Shown piece after piece: positions 6,520 through 15,674 of a stretch of DNA of 64,000 nt; positions within the stretch are counted from its first letter, which is position 1; each line of letters starts with the position of its first letter. The position numbers and the translations under genes are program-made. The stretch covers positions 124,001 through 188,000 of the forward strand of contig NZ_JACBYI010000008.1 of NCBI RefSeq assembly GCF_019352175.1. The letters run 5' to 3'. The notes below the pieces were generated by a model, which was not told the origin of the DNA, did no database searches, and worked only from the letters and a program-made list of their open reading frames with translations. Source of the DNA: Paenibacillus sp. S150 (GTDB lineage Bacteria; Bacillota; Bacilli; Paenibacillales; Paenibacillaceae).

Positions 6520-8817
6520 CTATTCCGGAACCGCCGCCGTCCCCGCAGCCTGCAGATGCAGCTGGTCCCCCGGCCCGCACAGCTCAGCTGCGCCGCCGAA
6601 GCCGGCAAAGGCCAAAGCTTCGCAGTTGCCCTCAGCCGCTGTAACCGTAACCTCATTGCGGCTGATCCGCAGCCTGTAATGACCGCCGCGCAGCGCAGCC
6701 GGCAGTTCTATGGACCGCCAATGCTCCGGCAGCGACGGATTCAGGCGGACTGTTTCCCCATCGAACTGTACACCCGCGAAGCCAAGCACCGCAGCCATCC
6801 ACGCGCCGCCATTCGCTGCCGGGTGCGTTCCTCCAATATAGAGATCCCCGACATATTGCTTCGATTTCCCGGTCAGATCAACCGTTGCTGTCCGCATAAA
6901 ATACGGATAGCCCCAATCCGGCGAGCCGATATCGGCGGCAGCCAGCGCATAGATGCACGGGCTGAGGCTGGAGCCGTGCTCGGTGCGCGGCTCATAGAAT
7001 TCCCAGTTCGCCTGCTTCACTTCCTTGGTAAAAGCAGACTTGAACAGGTTCAGCATCAGGACCACATCCGCCTGCTTCAATATTCTCGTGGTGGTGGCAA
7101 GCCCGTTGCCGCCGCCCCAATATTCATTGAGGTTGATCACCCGCGACTTCAGTTCAGGAAGGCCGACCTCTTCGAGCTTGAAATAGCGGTCAAATTGCTC
7201 GATGATCAGCGTGTCCGGGTCCGGCTGCGGAATGTAAAGCCGCTCCAGCATGGCCTGGAATTCGTTCAGGAATGGCCCTCCGGCAAACTGCGCGCACAAC
7301 TTGCGGCAAGCATCCGGGTATCTGCTCTGCAGCAGTTCTGCGCAGCGCAAAGCAATTTCCAGGGTTTCTTTGACCAAAGCATTGGTAAAAGCGTTATTGT
7401 TCACGCGCTCATGGTATTCATCCGGACCGGTGACATCCAGAATTTCATAGCGCTCTTTTAGCGGATTGTAATAAGCATAAGAATAGAAGAAACGCGCACA
7501 TTCCCAGATAACCTCGGCCCCGCCGTCCAAGATCAGGCTGTCGTCTCCGGTAAACAGAAGGTACTGCCATATGCCGTGGACCACGTCCGCGCTGATATGA
7601 ACCTGCTTGTCGCGGAAATACGTACGCATGGGGCGGCCCGTAAAAACATCGTTCACATTGAACAGCGTGCAGGCGTCATCTCCCGAATCCTGGCTCTCCC
7701 AGGCATAAAATGCCCCGAGATACCCGTATTCAGCAGCTTTGCGCCGGGCGCCGTCCAGGGTGTGGATGCGGTACATCATCAGGTTGCGGGCAACGCCGGG
7801 ATCACTGTGCAGAAAAAAAGGCAGCATGAACATTTCCGTATCCCAGAACACCGCCCCCTTGTAGACCTGGCCGGATAAGCCCCTGGCCGGAATGGATACC
7901 CTCTCCGATACGGTAGGTGCAATAATCATTAGCTGGTACATGCTGTATCTGAGAGCAAACTGCGCAGCTTCGTCACCCGCAATGATGCAGTCGCTGCGTG
8001 ACCAGCGCTCCTCCCACACCCTGCGGTGGGCCTGCAGCAGTCCTGCGTAGCCCTGCTCTGCTGCTTCAAGGACTGCTCGAATCGCCAATGCTTCAGGATC
8101 GTCAGCCGTATCCAGACCGCTGTACACAGACACATATTTGAACCATTCATAGGTCTCTCCGGCCTTGGCATCAAAAGTGATCCTCCGCAGCGCACCCGCC
8201 GTGTTCTGCTGTTGCCTGCCAAAGCCGAACACGGACAGCTCTCCTGCAACAACCGGGAGCTTCAGCTCTCCGGTAATTGCAGAAGACAGCAGCACACCGG
8301 CCTTGAACAGTTCCTGCCTATTATGCAGATGGGGGCCGTTGATATCCCATACCTCACTGTCGATCCCCGTCTCAATCATAATCCGGCAGTCCGCTGTGGC
8401 CCGGACCGATTGCCTGCTTGCCAGCAGGTGCAGCTGATCCATGCTGGCAAAACGTTCAGCCGTGTAGGCCAGCTCCCCGCCTTCCGGTATACTATACACA
8501 GTCACTCTGCGGTGAACGGCACTGCGGATATCCAGCTCCTGCTTATGATCCAGCGGCACCGTATCCAGCACGCTGAGCCGTTGCCCATTGCAGCTTAGCA
8601 GCGTGAATAATCCGTTCGGGGCATTTACCGGCTCACGCCACTGATCCTGGACCTGATCGTACAATCCGGCCAGTGTAACCGCGGCCAGCTGATCCTTGCC
8701 GAACTCCTCCAGTGTGCCCCGGAAGCCCATATAGCCGTTGCCGGTCATATATTTATTGCCGTTTGTAATCATCTGATTCTTGTCGAAGCCTGCGTCTGAG
8801 ACTGTCCAGCCCATCAC
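6520..8817 (-). CDS. Glycoside hydrolase family 65 disaccharide phosphorylase (second of two)
   Basis: A cytoplasmic enzyme of 765 residues, normal for GH65. The (alpha/alpha)6 barrel shows FWDTEMFMLPFFL near residue 335 and the general-acid Glu in DVTGPDEYHERVNNNAFTN near residue 480; phosphate-contacting residues are expected around the later GSSLSP segment. GH65 phosphorylases split alpha-linked glucosides with inversion to beta-glucose 1-phosphate, which pgmB downstream would use. The start is GTG 8817 (overlapping the previous stop) or ATG 8814, so translation is coupled. Substrate (maltose, kojibiose, nigerose, trehalose or another) cannot be called from motifs. Confidence 0.92.
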   Translation of the reverse strand: MMGWTVSDAGFDKNQMITNGNKYMTGNGYMGFRGTLEEFGKDQLAAVTLAGLYDQVQDQWREPVNAPNGLFTLLSCNGQRLSVLDTVPLDHKQELDIRSAVHRRVTVYSIPEGGELAYTAERFASMDQLHLLASRQSVRATADCRIMIETGIDSEVWDINGPHLHNRQELFKAGVLLSSAITGELKLPVVAGELSVFGFGRQQQNTAGALRRITFDAKAGETYEWFKYVSVYSGLDTADDPEALAIRAVLEAAEQGYAGLLQAHRRVWEERWSRSDCIIAGDEAAQFALRYSMYQLMIIAPTVSERVSIPARGLSGQVYKGAVFWDTEMFMLPFFLHSDPGVARNLMMYRIHTLDGARRKAAEYGYLGAFYAWESQDSGDDACTLFNVNDVFTGRPMRTYFRDKQVHISADVVHGIWQYLLFTGDDSLILDGGAEVIWECARFFYSYAYYNPLKERYEILDVTGPDEYHERVNNNAFTNALVKETLEIALRCAELLQSRYPDACRKLCAQFAGGPFLNEFQAMLERLYIPQPDPDTLIIEQFDRYFKLEEVGLPELKSRVINLNEYWGGGNGLATTTRILKQADVVLMLNLFKSAFTKEVKQANWEFYEPRTEHGSSLSPCIYALAAADIGSPDWGYPYFMRTATVDLTGKSKQYVGDLYIGGTHPAANGGAWMAAVLGFAGVQFDGETVRLNPSLPEHWRSIELPAALRGGHYRLRISRNEVTVTAAEGNCEALAFAGFGGAAELCGPGDQLHLQAAGTAAVPE

Positions 8818-11117
8818 GCCATCATCCCTTCGCCAAGCGGAAGCTTCGTGCCGGCGGCATCCACCTTGATCAGCTGTCCGTATACCCTGATGCCGGCAGT
8901 TCCGCCGCGGAGCGCTGTGAAGCTTACATTCTCTCTGTCCACTGCAATTCCCAGCAGCACACCCTCATACATCACCTGGAAGCTGTAGGAACTCCAGCGC
9001 TGCGGCAGTGTCGGCCGGAAGGATAAGCACTCACCGTCCGAACGCATGCCGCCGAACCCGTATACAATATTCATCCATGCCGCGGCAATGGAAGTGGTAT
9101 GCAGGCCTTCGCGGGTATTGCGGTTGTAGTTGTCCAGATCAAGCCGGGTGGCGAACTCGAAGAAATGATAGGCTTCCTCGTATTTGCCGATTTCATTTGC
9201 CAGAATGGAGTGGATCGACGGGGAGAGCGAGGATTCGTGAATGCATCTCGGTTCGTAATACTCGTAGTTGGCCAGCTTGGCTTCCCGGGAAAAATCCCCG
9301 TTATATAAGAACATAAACATCAGCACATCCGGCTGCTTGATCATGTCATAGCGGTATAATCTGTCGTAGGACCAGTTCGAATACAGCGGGAAATCCGTCA
9401 CCGGAATCGAATGAATATCGATATGCGGCATATCAAAAAAACCGTCATGCTCCTCATACACTCCGCTTTCATGGTCAAGAGGAATCCGCATATGCTCCGC
9501 CTTGCTGCTCCAGTCGGTTAATTCCTCCGGCCGGAGCCTTGTCTTCAGGGCTAATGCAGCGTAGGCCTCCGGCACCAGCTCCTTCATCCCGGCAACAGCT
9601 TCCAGGGTGAATTCGAATAATTTCTTCGCCATCAGATTAATATAGCAGTTGTTATTCACCATCAGCTGGAATTCATCAGGACCCATTACGCCAAAATATC
9701 CATATTCCCCGCTGCGCTGCCCCCACTGTCCGCGGGACGCATAGAAACGGCTGATCTGAATCAGCATTTCAGCGCCTTTACTGTACAGGAAATCCCTGTC
9801 TCCTGTATTTTTCACATAATGCCAAATGCCATAGGAAACCGCCGTACCGACATGAAGCTGGAGGTTGGAGTGCTGCCACAGATCGCAGCTCTCGGTGCCA
9901 TCAATTGTGGCAATCGGGTAACAGGCCCCTTCGCAATCCACGTCCCTGGCGCGGTCCATGGCCTCTGGCAGTGTTTTATAGCGGAACTCCAGCAGGCTTT
10001 TGGCCGCCTTGGGGTTGTTGAACAAATAGAACGGCAGGCAGTACGATTCCGTATCCCAGAAGGCCAGCCCTCTGTAAGCTTCACCCGTCAGCCCTTTAGC
10101 ACCGATATTGTAGCCGGGATGATCCCCATGATACGTCTGATGCAGCTGGAAGATACAGAAACGGATGCCCTGCTGGTTCTCGGGATCGCCTTCAATACGG
10201 ATATCGCTCGTCTCCCAGACTCCATTCCAGTAAGCCGATTGAGCTGCAAACACCTGGGCTTCATCCAGCTTCGAGGCGGCTGCCGCAAGCTCCAGCCCTT
10301 CGGCCCAGAGCGCGTCTTCGTGGCGGGAGGCATCAGGATCTGAACAATTGGCGGCGAGCTTGGTATAAGAAACAGCTTTCCCTTGGGTTAATTGCAGCTT
10401 GAAGGCCTGCCCGATAAACCGGTCCCGTTCTACCTTTACTGTGTGCAGCTCCTGGGAGGATTGCAGGACAAATCCGGAAAACAGCTTATTGCCTGTGGTC
10501 AGAGTACTCGCCATAATTGCAGTAACAGCGCCTTCCACCCCGCTGCGCAGAGTTCTCCACATACTCTGCCCGCGTTCCTCGTGGATAATGCCGAAATCAA
10601 GTCCGGTGCAGATCTCCACCTCACCCGAGAAATTCAGCGGCTCAAAAGCAACCTGCTGCAAGCCCAGATGTGCATGCGTCATACTGACCAGCCGTGTAAA
10701 AGTGAGCTTCAGCTCCTTGCCGCTCTCCAGCAGCCAGATAAACTCACGGCGGTAGGTGCCGCTGCGGAAATCCAGTATGCGGCTGTAACCGGTTATTTTG
10801 CTGCGTGCCAGATCAAGCTGTTCTCCATCTACCGTAAGACGCGTATGAAGCCAGTCCGCCGCATTTACCATGTAGCGCAGCGAGCGGATAATCCCCTTGT
10901 AATGATTGCCGATCTCAAGCTGCTCATGAAGGCCGTTGAAATAGCTGCCGAGCAGGGAATCCCCGCTATAGCCCTCCTCGGCATAGCCGCGCACCCCCAT
11001 ATATTCATTGCCCAGTGAAAAAACCGATTCCGAGATCCGGTTCCGAACGGGGTCGAAGCCTTCCTCGATAATGGCCCATGGATCGACCTTCAGATATTTG
11101 TCCGCTACTTTTGCCAT
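8814..11117 (-). CDS. Glycoside hydrolase family 65 phosphorylase (first gene of operon)
   Basis: A 767-residue GH65 enzyme starting MAKVADKYLKVDPW at ATG 11117, chosen because AAGGAGAG lies seven bases upstream; the open frame runs on to 11246 but has no family-like sequence there. The catalytic region has AFWDTESYCLPFYL and GVMGPDEFQLMVNNN, with Phe where many maltose or kojibiose phosphorylases have Tyr after GPDE. This and its divergence from the second GH65 gene suggest a different substrate or a different acceptor. The phosphorolysis product should feed pgmB. There is no transporter in the operon, so sugar import must be encoded elsewhere. Confidence 0.92.
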   Translation of the reverse strand: MAKVADKYLKVDPWAIIEEGFDPVRNRISESVFSLGNEYMGVRGYAEEGYSGDSLLGSYFNGLHEQLEIGNHYKGIIRSLRYMVNAADWLHTRLTVDGEQLDLARSKITGYSRILDFRSGTYRREFIWLLESGKELKLTFTRLVSMTHAHLGLQQVAFEPLNFSGEVEICTGLDFGIIHEERGQSMWRTLRSGVEGAVTAIMASTLTTGNKLFSGFVLQSSQELHTVKVERDRFIGQAFKLQLTQGKAVSYTKLAANCSDPDASRHEDALWAEGLELAAAASKLDEAQVFAAQSAYWNGVWETSDIRIEGDPENQQGIRFCIFQLHQTYHGDHPGYNIGAKGLTGEAYRGLAFWDTESYCLPFYLFNNPKAAKSLLEFRYKTLPEAMDRARDVDCEGACYPIATIDGTESCDLWQHSNLQLHVGTAVSYGIWHYVKNTGDRDFLYSKGAEMLIQISRFYASRGQWGQRSGEYGYFGVMGPDEFQLMVNNNCYINLMAKKLFEFTLEAVAGMKELVPEAYAALALKTRLRPEELTDWSSKAEHMRIPLDHESGVYEEHDGFFDMPHIDIHSIPVTDFPLYSNWSYDRLYRYDMIKQPDVLMFMFLYNGDFSREAKLANYEYYEPRCIHESSLSPSIHSILANEIGKYEEAYHFFEFATRLDLDNYNRNTREGLHTTSIAAAWMNIVYGFGGMRSDGECLSFRPTLPQRWSSYSFQVMYEGVLLGIAVDRENVSFTALRGGTAGIRVYGQLIKVDAAGTKLPLGEGMMA

Positions 11118-11466
11118 ATTGAACTCTCCTTCTCCCGAATTGTGTCCACCGGCTTCCGTGAAGCACAGAACCCCCGGACGCCCATCTCCAGCGTAGCTCC
11201 CCGGGGAGAGAAGGCCAATGTCAGCCGATAACGGAGTTATGTGCATTTTTACGGAGTTGAAAGAAACGTGCAGGCTGCGTTATGATCTAAAAAGCCGAAT
11301 TATTGAGGCCAACGTGAAAATAAACGGGTCCGCTGCCCCGGCAAGTCAAAAAAAGCAGCGTCCCCCAGCATCTGTGCATAATAGGAGACAAATGCTATAA
11401 TTAACCTGTTTTTCTGTTGATGATCCCTATTTCAGGTCAAAATCATATTAAATCTCACACTTTTGA

Positions 11467-11482
11467 AGTGAAAATTATCACA
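11467..11482. promoter_or_regulatory. Fnr box 1 upstream of fnr
   Basis: AGTGA-AAATTA-TCACA differs by one base from the TGTGA-N6-TCACA Fnr/Crp consensus. It lies about 80 bases upstream of the predicted fnr transcription start, between the divergent fnr and GH65 genes. Autoregulation is inferred. The rest of 11118-11587 holds only these promoters. Confidence 0.75.
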
Positions 11483-11506
11483 ATGTTAAAAATTCGACAC
11501 TTTTAA

Positions 11507-11522
11507 TGTGAAAATTTTTACC
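11507..11522 (+). promoter_or_regulatory. Fnr box 2 upstream of fnr (half-conserved)
   Basis: TGTGA-AAATTT-TTACC keeps the left half-site. Its centre is about 41 bases before the start expected from the -10 box at 11543, the classic position for class II activation. Confidence 0.6.
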
Positions 11523-11542
11523 CATAAAGAGGAATTTCAATG

Positions 11543-11548
11543 TATAAT
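11543..11548 (+). promoter_or_regulatory. -10 box of fnr
   Basis: Perfect TATAAT 40 bases before the fnr start codon. No good -35 is seen at 17 bases, consistent with an activator-dependent promoter. Confidence 0.65.
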
Positions 11549-11587
11549 TAATTTAAAATTTACTGAAAAACTGAGGGAATAAAGGGG

Positions 11588-12316
11588 ATGTCGATTATGA
11601 TAAAGGAACATTACAATGTTATCGAAGCCCACGGCAATACAAACTGTTTCTCCGAACAGAACTTTAACCGGCTTCTGGTCACAATGAAAGAGCGCATGGT
11701 CCCTGAGGGCTCTCATCTATTCTGGGAAGGCGACTACTCGGATAAATTGTTTTATATCAAACGTGGACGTGTGAAGCTCACCAAATCTACTGACGAAGGC
11801 AAAGAACTCATTCTGTATATGTATCAGGCCGGCGACATGGTAGGTCAGGCAGACCCGTTCTTCAGCACCAAGCACAGCTTCACTGCCGAAGTGATTGAAG
11901 AAAGTGAAGTCGGCGTTATTGAGCAGAAGGATCTGGAGATTCTGATCTGCCAGCATTGTGATTTTGCCATCGACTTTATGAAATGGATGGGTATCCATCA
12001 CCGCCTCACGCAGACGAAATTCCGTGACCTGATGATGTACGGCAAGCCTGGCGCACTATGCTCCACGCTGATTCGATTGGGCAATACCTACGGCGAGAAG
12101 ACCGGGGACAGCATTCTGATCAACAAAAAAATTACGCATACGGATCTGTCCAACATGATTGGAGCTACCCGCGAAAGCGTCAACCGGATGCTGAGCGATC
12201 TGCGTAAAAAAGATGCTGTGGAGTATGAGAACGGCATGATTGTGATCAAGGACCTTACGATGCTCCAGGACATCTGCCATTGTGAATTATGTCCCAACGA
12301 AATTTGCCGCATTTAA
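11588..12316 (+). CDS. fnr: Fnr, oxygen-sensing Crp/Fnr-family regulator
   Basis: A 242-residue regulator. An N-terminal cyclic-nucleotide-binding-like domain (about 20-140) is followed by a helix-turn-helix with ITHTDLSNMIGATRESVNRML (recognition part GATRESVNR). The C-terminus CHCELCPNEIC supplies C-x2-C-x4-C, the arrangement that binds a [4Fe-4S] cluster in Bacillus subtilis Fnr, where an Asp is the fourth ligand; this differs from the N-terminal cluster of E. coli FNR. It should activate anaerobic genes. AAAGGGG touches the first ATG and sits nine bases before a second ATG (11597), so the protein may be three residues shorter. Two Fnr boxes precede it. Confidence 0.93.
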   Translation: MSIMIKEHYNVIEAHGNTNCFSEQNFNRLLVTMKERMVPEGSHLFWEGDYSDKLFYIKRGRVKLTKSTDEGKELILYMYQAGDMVGQADPFFSTKHSFTAEVIEESEVGVIEQKDLEILICQHCDFAIDFMKWMGIHHRLTQTKFRDLMMYGKPGALCSTLIRLGNTYGEKTGDSILINKKITHTDLSNMIGATRESVNRMLSDLRKKDAVEYENGMIVIKDLTMLQDICHCELCPNEICRI

Positions 12317-12397
12317 TTTCCTAATACCAATACCCTCTATTCTCCTCATTGAAACATATATGACCCTGAAATTTGCATAAATAATAGAGTGGTCAAA

Positions 12398-12423
12398 GGC
12401 GCCGTTTACGGCGTCTTTTTTTT
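12398..12423 (+). terminator. Intrinsic terminator of fnr
   Basis: GGCGCCG-TTTA-CGGCGTC stem followed by eight or more T residues, 80 bases after the stop. Confidence 0.88.
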
Positions 12424-12437
12424 AATACTATCTGGAA

Positions 12438-13139
12438 TTAACGCAGCACAAGCACTACCTCCAGCGTATCCTGGGGTCTAAGCTTCATATCGATTCCGCT
12501 GTCCAGCAGCTGCTTGCCATTGACTCTCAGCTTCCATTCCTCATTGCTCAGCGGCTTGTAATCCATAACGCTGGTTACCGACTTGTTATCTTCAGACAAT
12601 AACACCATCCCACTGCTCTTCAGCATCCCCCGGACGGACAAATCCTCCGTATATGGCAGCACATAGGAATGAGTCTTCTCCGGTTGTTCGCTTCCGCCGT
12701 TTACGGTGAAGATGACCGGCTGCAGCTCAGCCTTACTATCTGCGGGCTTCGCCGTTACGATGATGGCATCCTCACGGTCAACACTGTTGTTCCAATCGGT
12801 TATTTTTTTGCCGTTCAATTGAATTTCCCAGATCCATTCCGGACTTAAGAATACTTTATTCACCGACAGAAGAGTATATCCGTCAGCCGCAAATGTAGCG
12901 GCTCCGCTGCTCTTAAGCAGCTCAATGAGCGTGCTTCCCTGCTTGTAGGTTTCGCTAAGCTGCCTCCCGGAGCTTCCGGCAAGCTCACTGTCACCCACCA
13001 GCACCGAGAACGCCGGTCCTGTATTTCCAGTTTCCGCGCTGCTTCCGTCCGTCATGGAGCCAAGAACCGAAGAGCAGCCGCCAACTGTTGCGATAATAAT
13101 TATTCCCAGCAAAATACGCCACATCCATTTCGCGGACAT
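12438..13139 (-). CDS. Lipoprotein with two DUF4430-like modules
   Basis: A 233-residue exported lipoprotein. From MSAKWMWRILLG the signal peptide is about 21 residues, with lipobox TVGGCSS. The mature part is a Ser/Gly/Thr linker and two similar modules (about 60-145 and 150-233), each with a strand, a STLIELLKSSG or SVRGMLKSSG helix, and a W-x-L-x-VNG strand. This pattern resembles DUF4430 (transcobalamin C-terminal-like) domains. The frame is open to 13199, but that start has no ribosome binding site and would push the signal peptide inward; GGCGGTG is six bases before the ATG at 13139. The function is unknown. Confidence 0.75.
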   Translation of the reverse strand: MSAKWMWRILLGIIIIATVGGCSSVLGSMTDGSSAETGNTGPAFSVLVGDSELAGSSGRQLSETYKQGSTLIELLKSSGAATFAADGYTLLSVNKVFLSPEWIWEIQLNGKKITDWNNSVDREDAIIVTAKPADSKAELQPVIFTVNGGSEQPEKTHSYVLPYTEDLSVRGMLKSSGMVLLSEDNKSVTSVMDYKPLSNEEWKLRVNGKQLLDSGIDMKLRPQDTLEVVLVLR

Positions 13140-13269
13140 TTCCGGCACCGCCTTCCCCCGCCCGTTCACAGCCCCGATCCTGCTGTTCAGGCTTGTCATG
13201 ATTATGTAGATAGTCTTTTTTAAGGATAACGCAAACGGAGGCCGTTCTCAAATATTCCTGCGCCTGCCA

Positions 13270-13330
13270 CAAGTGGAAACGGCTTCGCCGTCCTGATAAG
13301 GACGGTATCCGTTTCTCCAAAAATAAAAGG
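13270..13330. repeat. Family B hairpin repeat, copy 1
   Basis: GTGGAAACGGCTTCGCCGTC followed by CTGATAAGGACGGTATCCGTTTC. The segments GAAACGGNTNCGCCGTCC and GGACGGTATCCGTTTC can pair. Related copies are at 23805, 25245, 36826 and 56594. Confidence 0.8.
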
Positions 13331-13364
13331 ATAGTTGATAGCTTGAAACATATAAACCTGAATT

Positions 13365-13515
13365 TTAAAAGTGAATGGAACCAATCCAGATCGGACAAGG
13401 GATAAACCCTCTTTCTCCTTCACCCATTGGGTGCAAGCTGTTTTTAGCAGGAAATCCCTTCGTATAGAGGTTTTTAGATGATTTGTGGATACTTGCTTCC
13501 GAAATTCAGGATAAA
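13365..13515. repeat. Family C repeat, copy 1
   Basis: About 150 bases with AACCNATCCAGATCGGACAA, then CACCCATTGGGTGCAAGCTG (which contains the palindrome CACCCATTGGGTG), then TTTTTAGATGATTTGTGGAT and TTCGAAATTCAGGATAAATT-like ends. Other copies are at 14026, 19345 (reversed), 25325 and 63645 (reversed). Confidence 0.85.
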
Positions 13516-13524
13516 TTCTTATCT

Positions 13525-14010
13525 TCCAAGTGGAAACGGCTGCGCCGTCCCTGACCGGGCAGCGCAGCTGTTGGCATTTCAGGTGTAAGGCTGGCTGCTG
13601 AAGCCAGGCGGGAAGCCGAGTGGAAAAGGTCACTTCATATTCCCCCGGCCGCTTTTTCGCTTGCGTTAACGGGAAAAAGGATCACTAATCGATCCGTTTC
13701 TCTCCCTTACAGAGGAATACGCCTGCATTAAGATGTACTTGAACCATTCATCCAAAGGGCAGCCATTTTAGTGGGAAAAAGTACAACTAAGGTAGCGCAT
13801 TCGGATACCGGATCATCCCTAGTGGGAAAAAGTACAACTAATCCGGCTGAAATCAGCCATATGGGGTGAACAGGCCTCCATTAGGTGTACAAAATCCCAC
13901 TAAAGCCCGTTAAAGCCAGAATTCCAGCCCATTAGTGTTACTTTTTCCACTTCGCTTTCGTTCCTTATGAACCTCCTTGCTTTTCATCCGCTTGTTCAGG
14001 CTCTCCGGTT
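13525..14010. repeat. Composite repeat, family D copy 2
   Basis: It starts with AAACGGCTGCGCCGTCCCTG and CATTTCAGGTGTAAGGCTGG, then the D core with two AGTGGGAAAAAGTACAACTA blocks at 13770 and 13820 and the inverse block TTAGTGTTACTTTTTCCACT near 13930. Match to the 24345-24835 copy is close over the whole length. Confidence 0.85.
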
Positions 14011-14025
14011 CCATTCATCCTGTAT

Positions 14026-14185
14026 TCCGAAAGTGAATGGAACCCATCCAGATCGGACAAGGGATAACCCCTCTTTTTCCTTCACCCCTTTGGTGCAAGC
14101 TGTTTGTAGCAAGAAATCCCCTAGTGTAGAGCTTTTTAGATGGTTTGTGGATACTTATTTTCGAAATTCTAAAATCTTATCTTTC
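14026..14185. repeat. Family C repeat, copy 2
   Basis: Same landmarks as the 13365 copy but with CACCCCTTTGGTGCAAGCTG in the centre. A partial family A tail (ACATATAAATTCTTATCTTT) follows at 14435-14458, again next to a terminator. The segment 14190-14430 between them is A/T and C-rich without recognised genes. Confidence 0.8.
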
Positions 14186-14527
14186 AAGAAAGACGCCTAT
14201 CGGCGTCCTATATTAAGAATGTTGCCATTTCAGTGGGGAAGGAGAAGAATCATTTCGCGTTGATTCCACCGTCCAGCCGGCTTCGGGCGAAATCAGAGGC
14301 ACTTCTGCCTTTGATTCCCTCTACCTCCCCGCTGCGGCCAACGCATTCGCGCAGTTTGCTTGGCCGAAGTCCCGATCCATTCGTTCATTTACAGCGCAAC
14401 CGTGAAATAACGGATAAGCTACGCTTCCCCCAAAACATATAAATTCTTATCTTTAAAAAAAACATTCCCCTGCTTTTTTCTTTGGAGTTATCCGCATTTT
14501 TGGTCATCGTTTAATTTCTCAAACATC

Positions 14528-14556
14528 AAAAAACACCCCTGTTCAAGAGGTGTTTT
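14528..14556 (-). terminator. Intrinsic terminator of the 14577-15299 gene
   Basis: AAAACACCTCTTGAACAGGG continues to GTGTTTTTTG on the minus strand: a nine-base stem with a T-rich tail, 20 bases after the stop. Confidence 0.85.
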
Positions 14557-14576
14557 CTATGTTAAAGCCCGGTTCT

Positions 14577-15299
14577 CTATTGCACCGTAGCCCGCATATA
14601 CGTCCGTTTTCCCTGGTCATCCTTCAGGTATGGCCCCAGCCCGGCAAAACGCGAATGGTCCACGTAGACGCCGGTCATCCAGCGGCCTTCGGTGAGGCCT
14701 CCATTCCACTGAAGCACCAGATCCGGTGCAGAGATCCGCTCCTGGTACACCCGGATATTCTGCTCCTGATATTCTTTGCAGGGCTTGCCGTTCTCGGTCA
14801 GACGCTGCTTGCTTAGATAGGTAGGTACAAAATACGTGGAGATCGTATCCAAATCCTCCTCATCCAGAAAAGCCTCTCCGCCCAAATAAGGCTGGAAAAG
14901 CACCGTATTCTCATACATGGACCAGATCACGGCCTGAAGCACCATGCTCTGCCGAATGCCATTATGGAAGGTGAAGCTGCGCTGCTTGCCGGATGCTGGA
15001 ATAACCGGACCGGCGGAAGGCTCAAGGCAATGACGCTCACAGCCGATGCATTTCCAGCCGGCACTGCTCTGAATCCACTTTTGAAAAACGCTTCCGCTAT
15101 CGTTATCCCCTTTGTATAAAGAGGAAATGATGTCATAAGGCACCCCAATCCAAGCGTTCCATAAGGAATCGGGAAGATGGCCGTGAAGCATGAACAGCAC
15201 TTTGTCATAAATTAGCTGCACCCTGATCGAAGCGCTCTCCAGTTCGGCAACATCTTTTTTTCCATAGGTTATTTCCCGGGAAAATAAGGTGGTTGTCAT
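14577..15299 (-). CDS. Hypothetical protein, 240 aa
   Basis: Not recognised. It is a soluble protein of 240 residues with no signal peptide and no clear TM segment. It has a central cluster CIGCERHC (about 83-90) that could bind a metal, and aromatic-rich stretches (FQPYLGG, WNGGLTEGRWMTGVYVDHSR). The start is supported by TTAGGAGGCGAGGAAG before the ATG. A tandem 62-base repeat lies immediately upstream of the ribosome binding site. It stands alone between two terminated regions. Coding use matches its neighbours, so it is probably a real resident gene. Confidence 0.7.
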   Translation of the reverse strand: MTTTLFSREITYGKKDVAELESASIRVQLIYDKVLFMLHGHLPDSLWNAWIGVPYDIISSLYKGDNDSGSVFQKWIQSSAGWKCIGCERHCLEPSAGPVIPASGKQRSFTFHNGIRQSMVLQAVIWSMYENTVLFQPYLGGEAFLDEEDLDTISTYFVPTYLSKQRLTENGKPCKEYQEQNIRVYQERISAPDLVLQWNGGLTEGRWMTGVYVDHSRFAGLGPYLKDDQGKRTYMRATVQ

Positions 15300-15317
15300 C
15301 TTCCTCGCCTCCTAAAA

Positions 15318-15456
15318 GTTTTGTCGGCATTGCAATCCTGAACCATTTCGTCAAAACTCGCTCCGGAAGCATACGCTTAGTTTTGTCAGCATTGCATCCT
15401 GAATCCACTCCGTACAAAACTCGCTCCGAAAGCATACAATGTGTTTTGCTAGCGTT
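15318..15456 (-). repeat. Tandem 62-base leader repeat (family G), two units plus a partial third
   Basis: Two copies of a unit with GAGTTTTGTACGGA-like and TGACAAAAC motifs run from 15318 to about 15441, with a fragment after. The unit ends TGACAAAACTTTTAGGAGG, so it abuts the Shine-Dalgarno site of the 14577-15299 gene. A diverged two-unit version lies at 36316-36440 before the AIM24 gene in the same position. Confidence 0.75.
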
Positions 15457-15615
15457 ACCATAATTATCCGCAGATACCCTATAAATGCACAGTGCAGTAA
15501 GAAATACAGCTTAGTGGGGCAGGGCAGCAGTTTTTTCTATTATATTATATTCTGCCGTCATGCGTGCAAATTTTATTTGCCATTATAGCGTGAAACATAT
15601 AAATTCTTATCTTTT

Positions 15616-15651
15616 GAAAAAGCCCCTCTCACAATCAGAGAAAGGGGCTCC
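15616..15651 (-). terminator. Intrinsic terminator of the HxlR gene
   Basis: AGCCCCTTTCTCTGATTGTG followed by AGAGGGGCTTTTTC on the minus strand. A family A tail (ACATATAAATTCTTATCTTTT) abuts its T-tract. Confidence 0.85.
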
Positions 15652-15674
15652 AAAAGGACAGTTAAGCGGGGGAA

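Noticed and set aside
11118-11246. N-terminal extension of the first GH65 gene
   Set aside because: No family similarity and AAGGAGAG directly before ATG 11117.
13220-13633. Possible 137-residue protein, and similar frames at 25152-25590 and 24781-25164
   Set aside because: They lie inside families A-D repeats; translations repeat at other copies only where the DNA repeats, frames are broken elsewhere, and no start signals exist.
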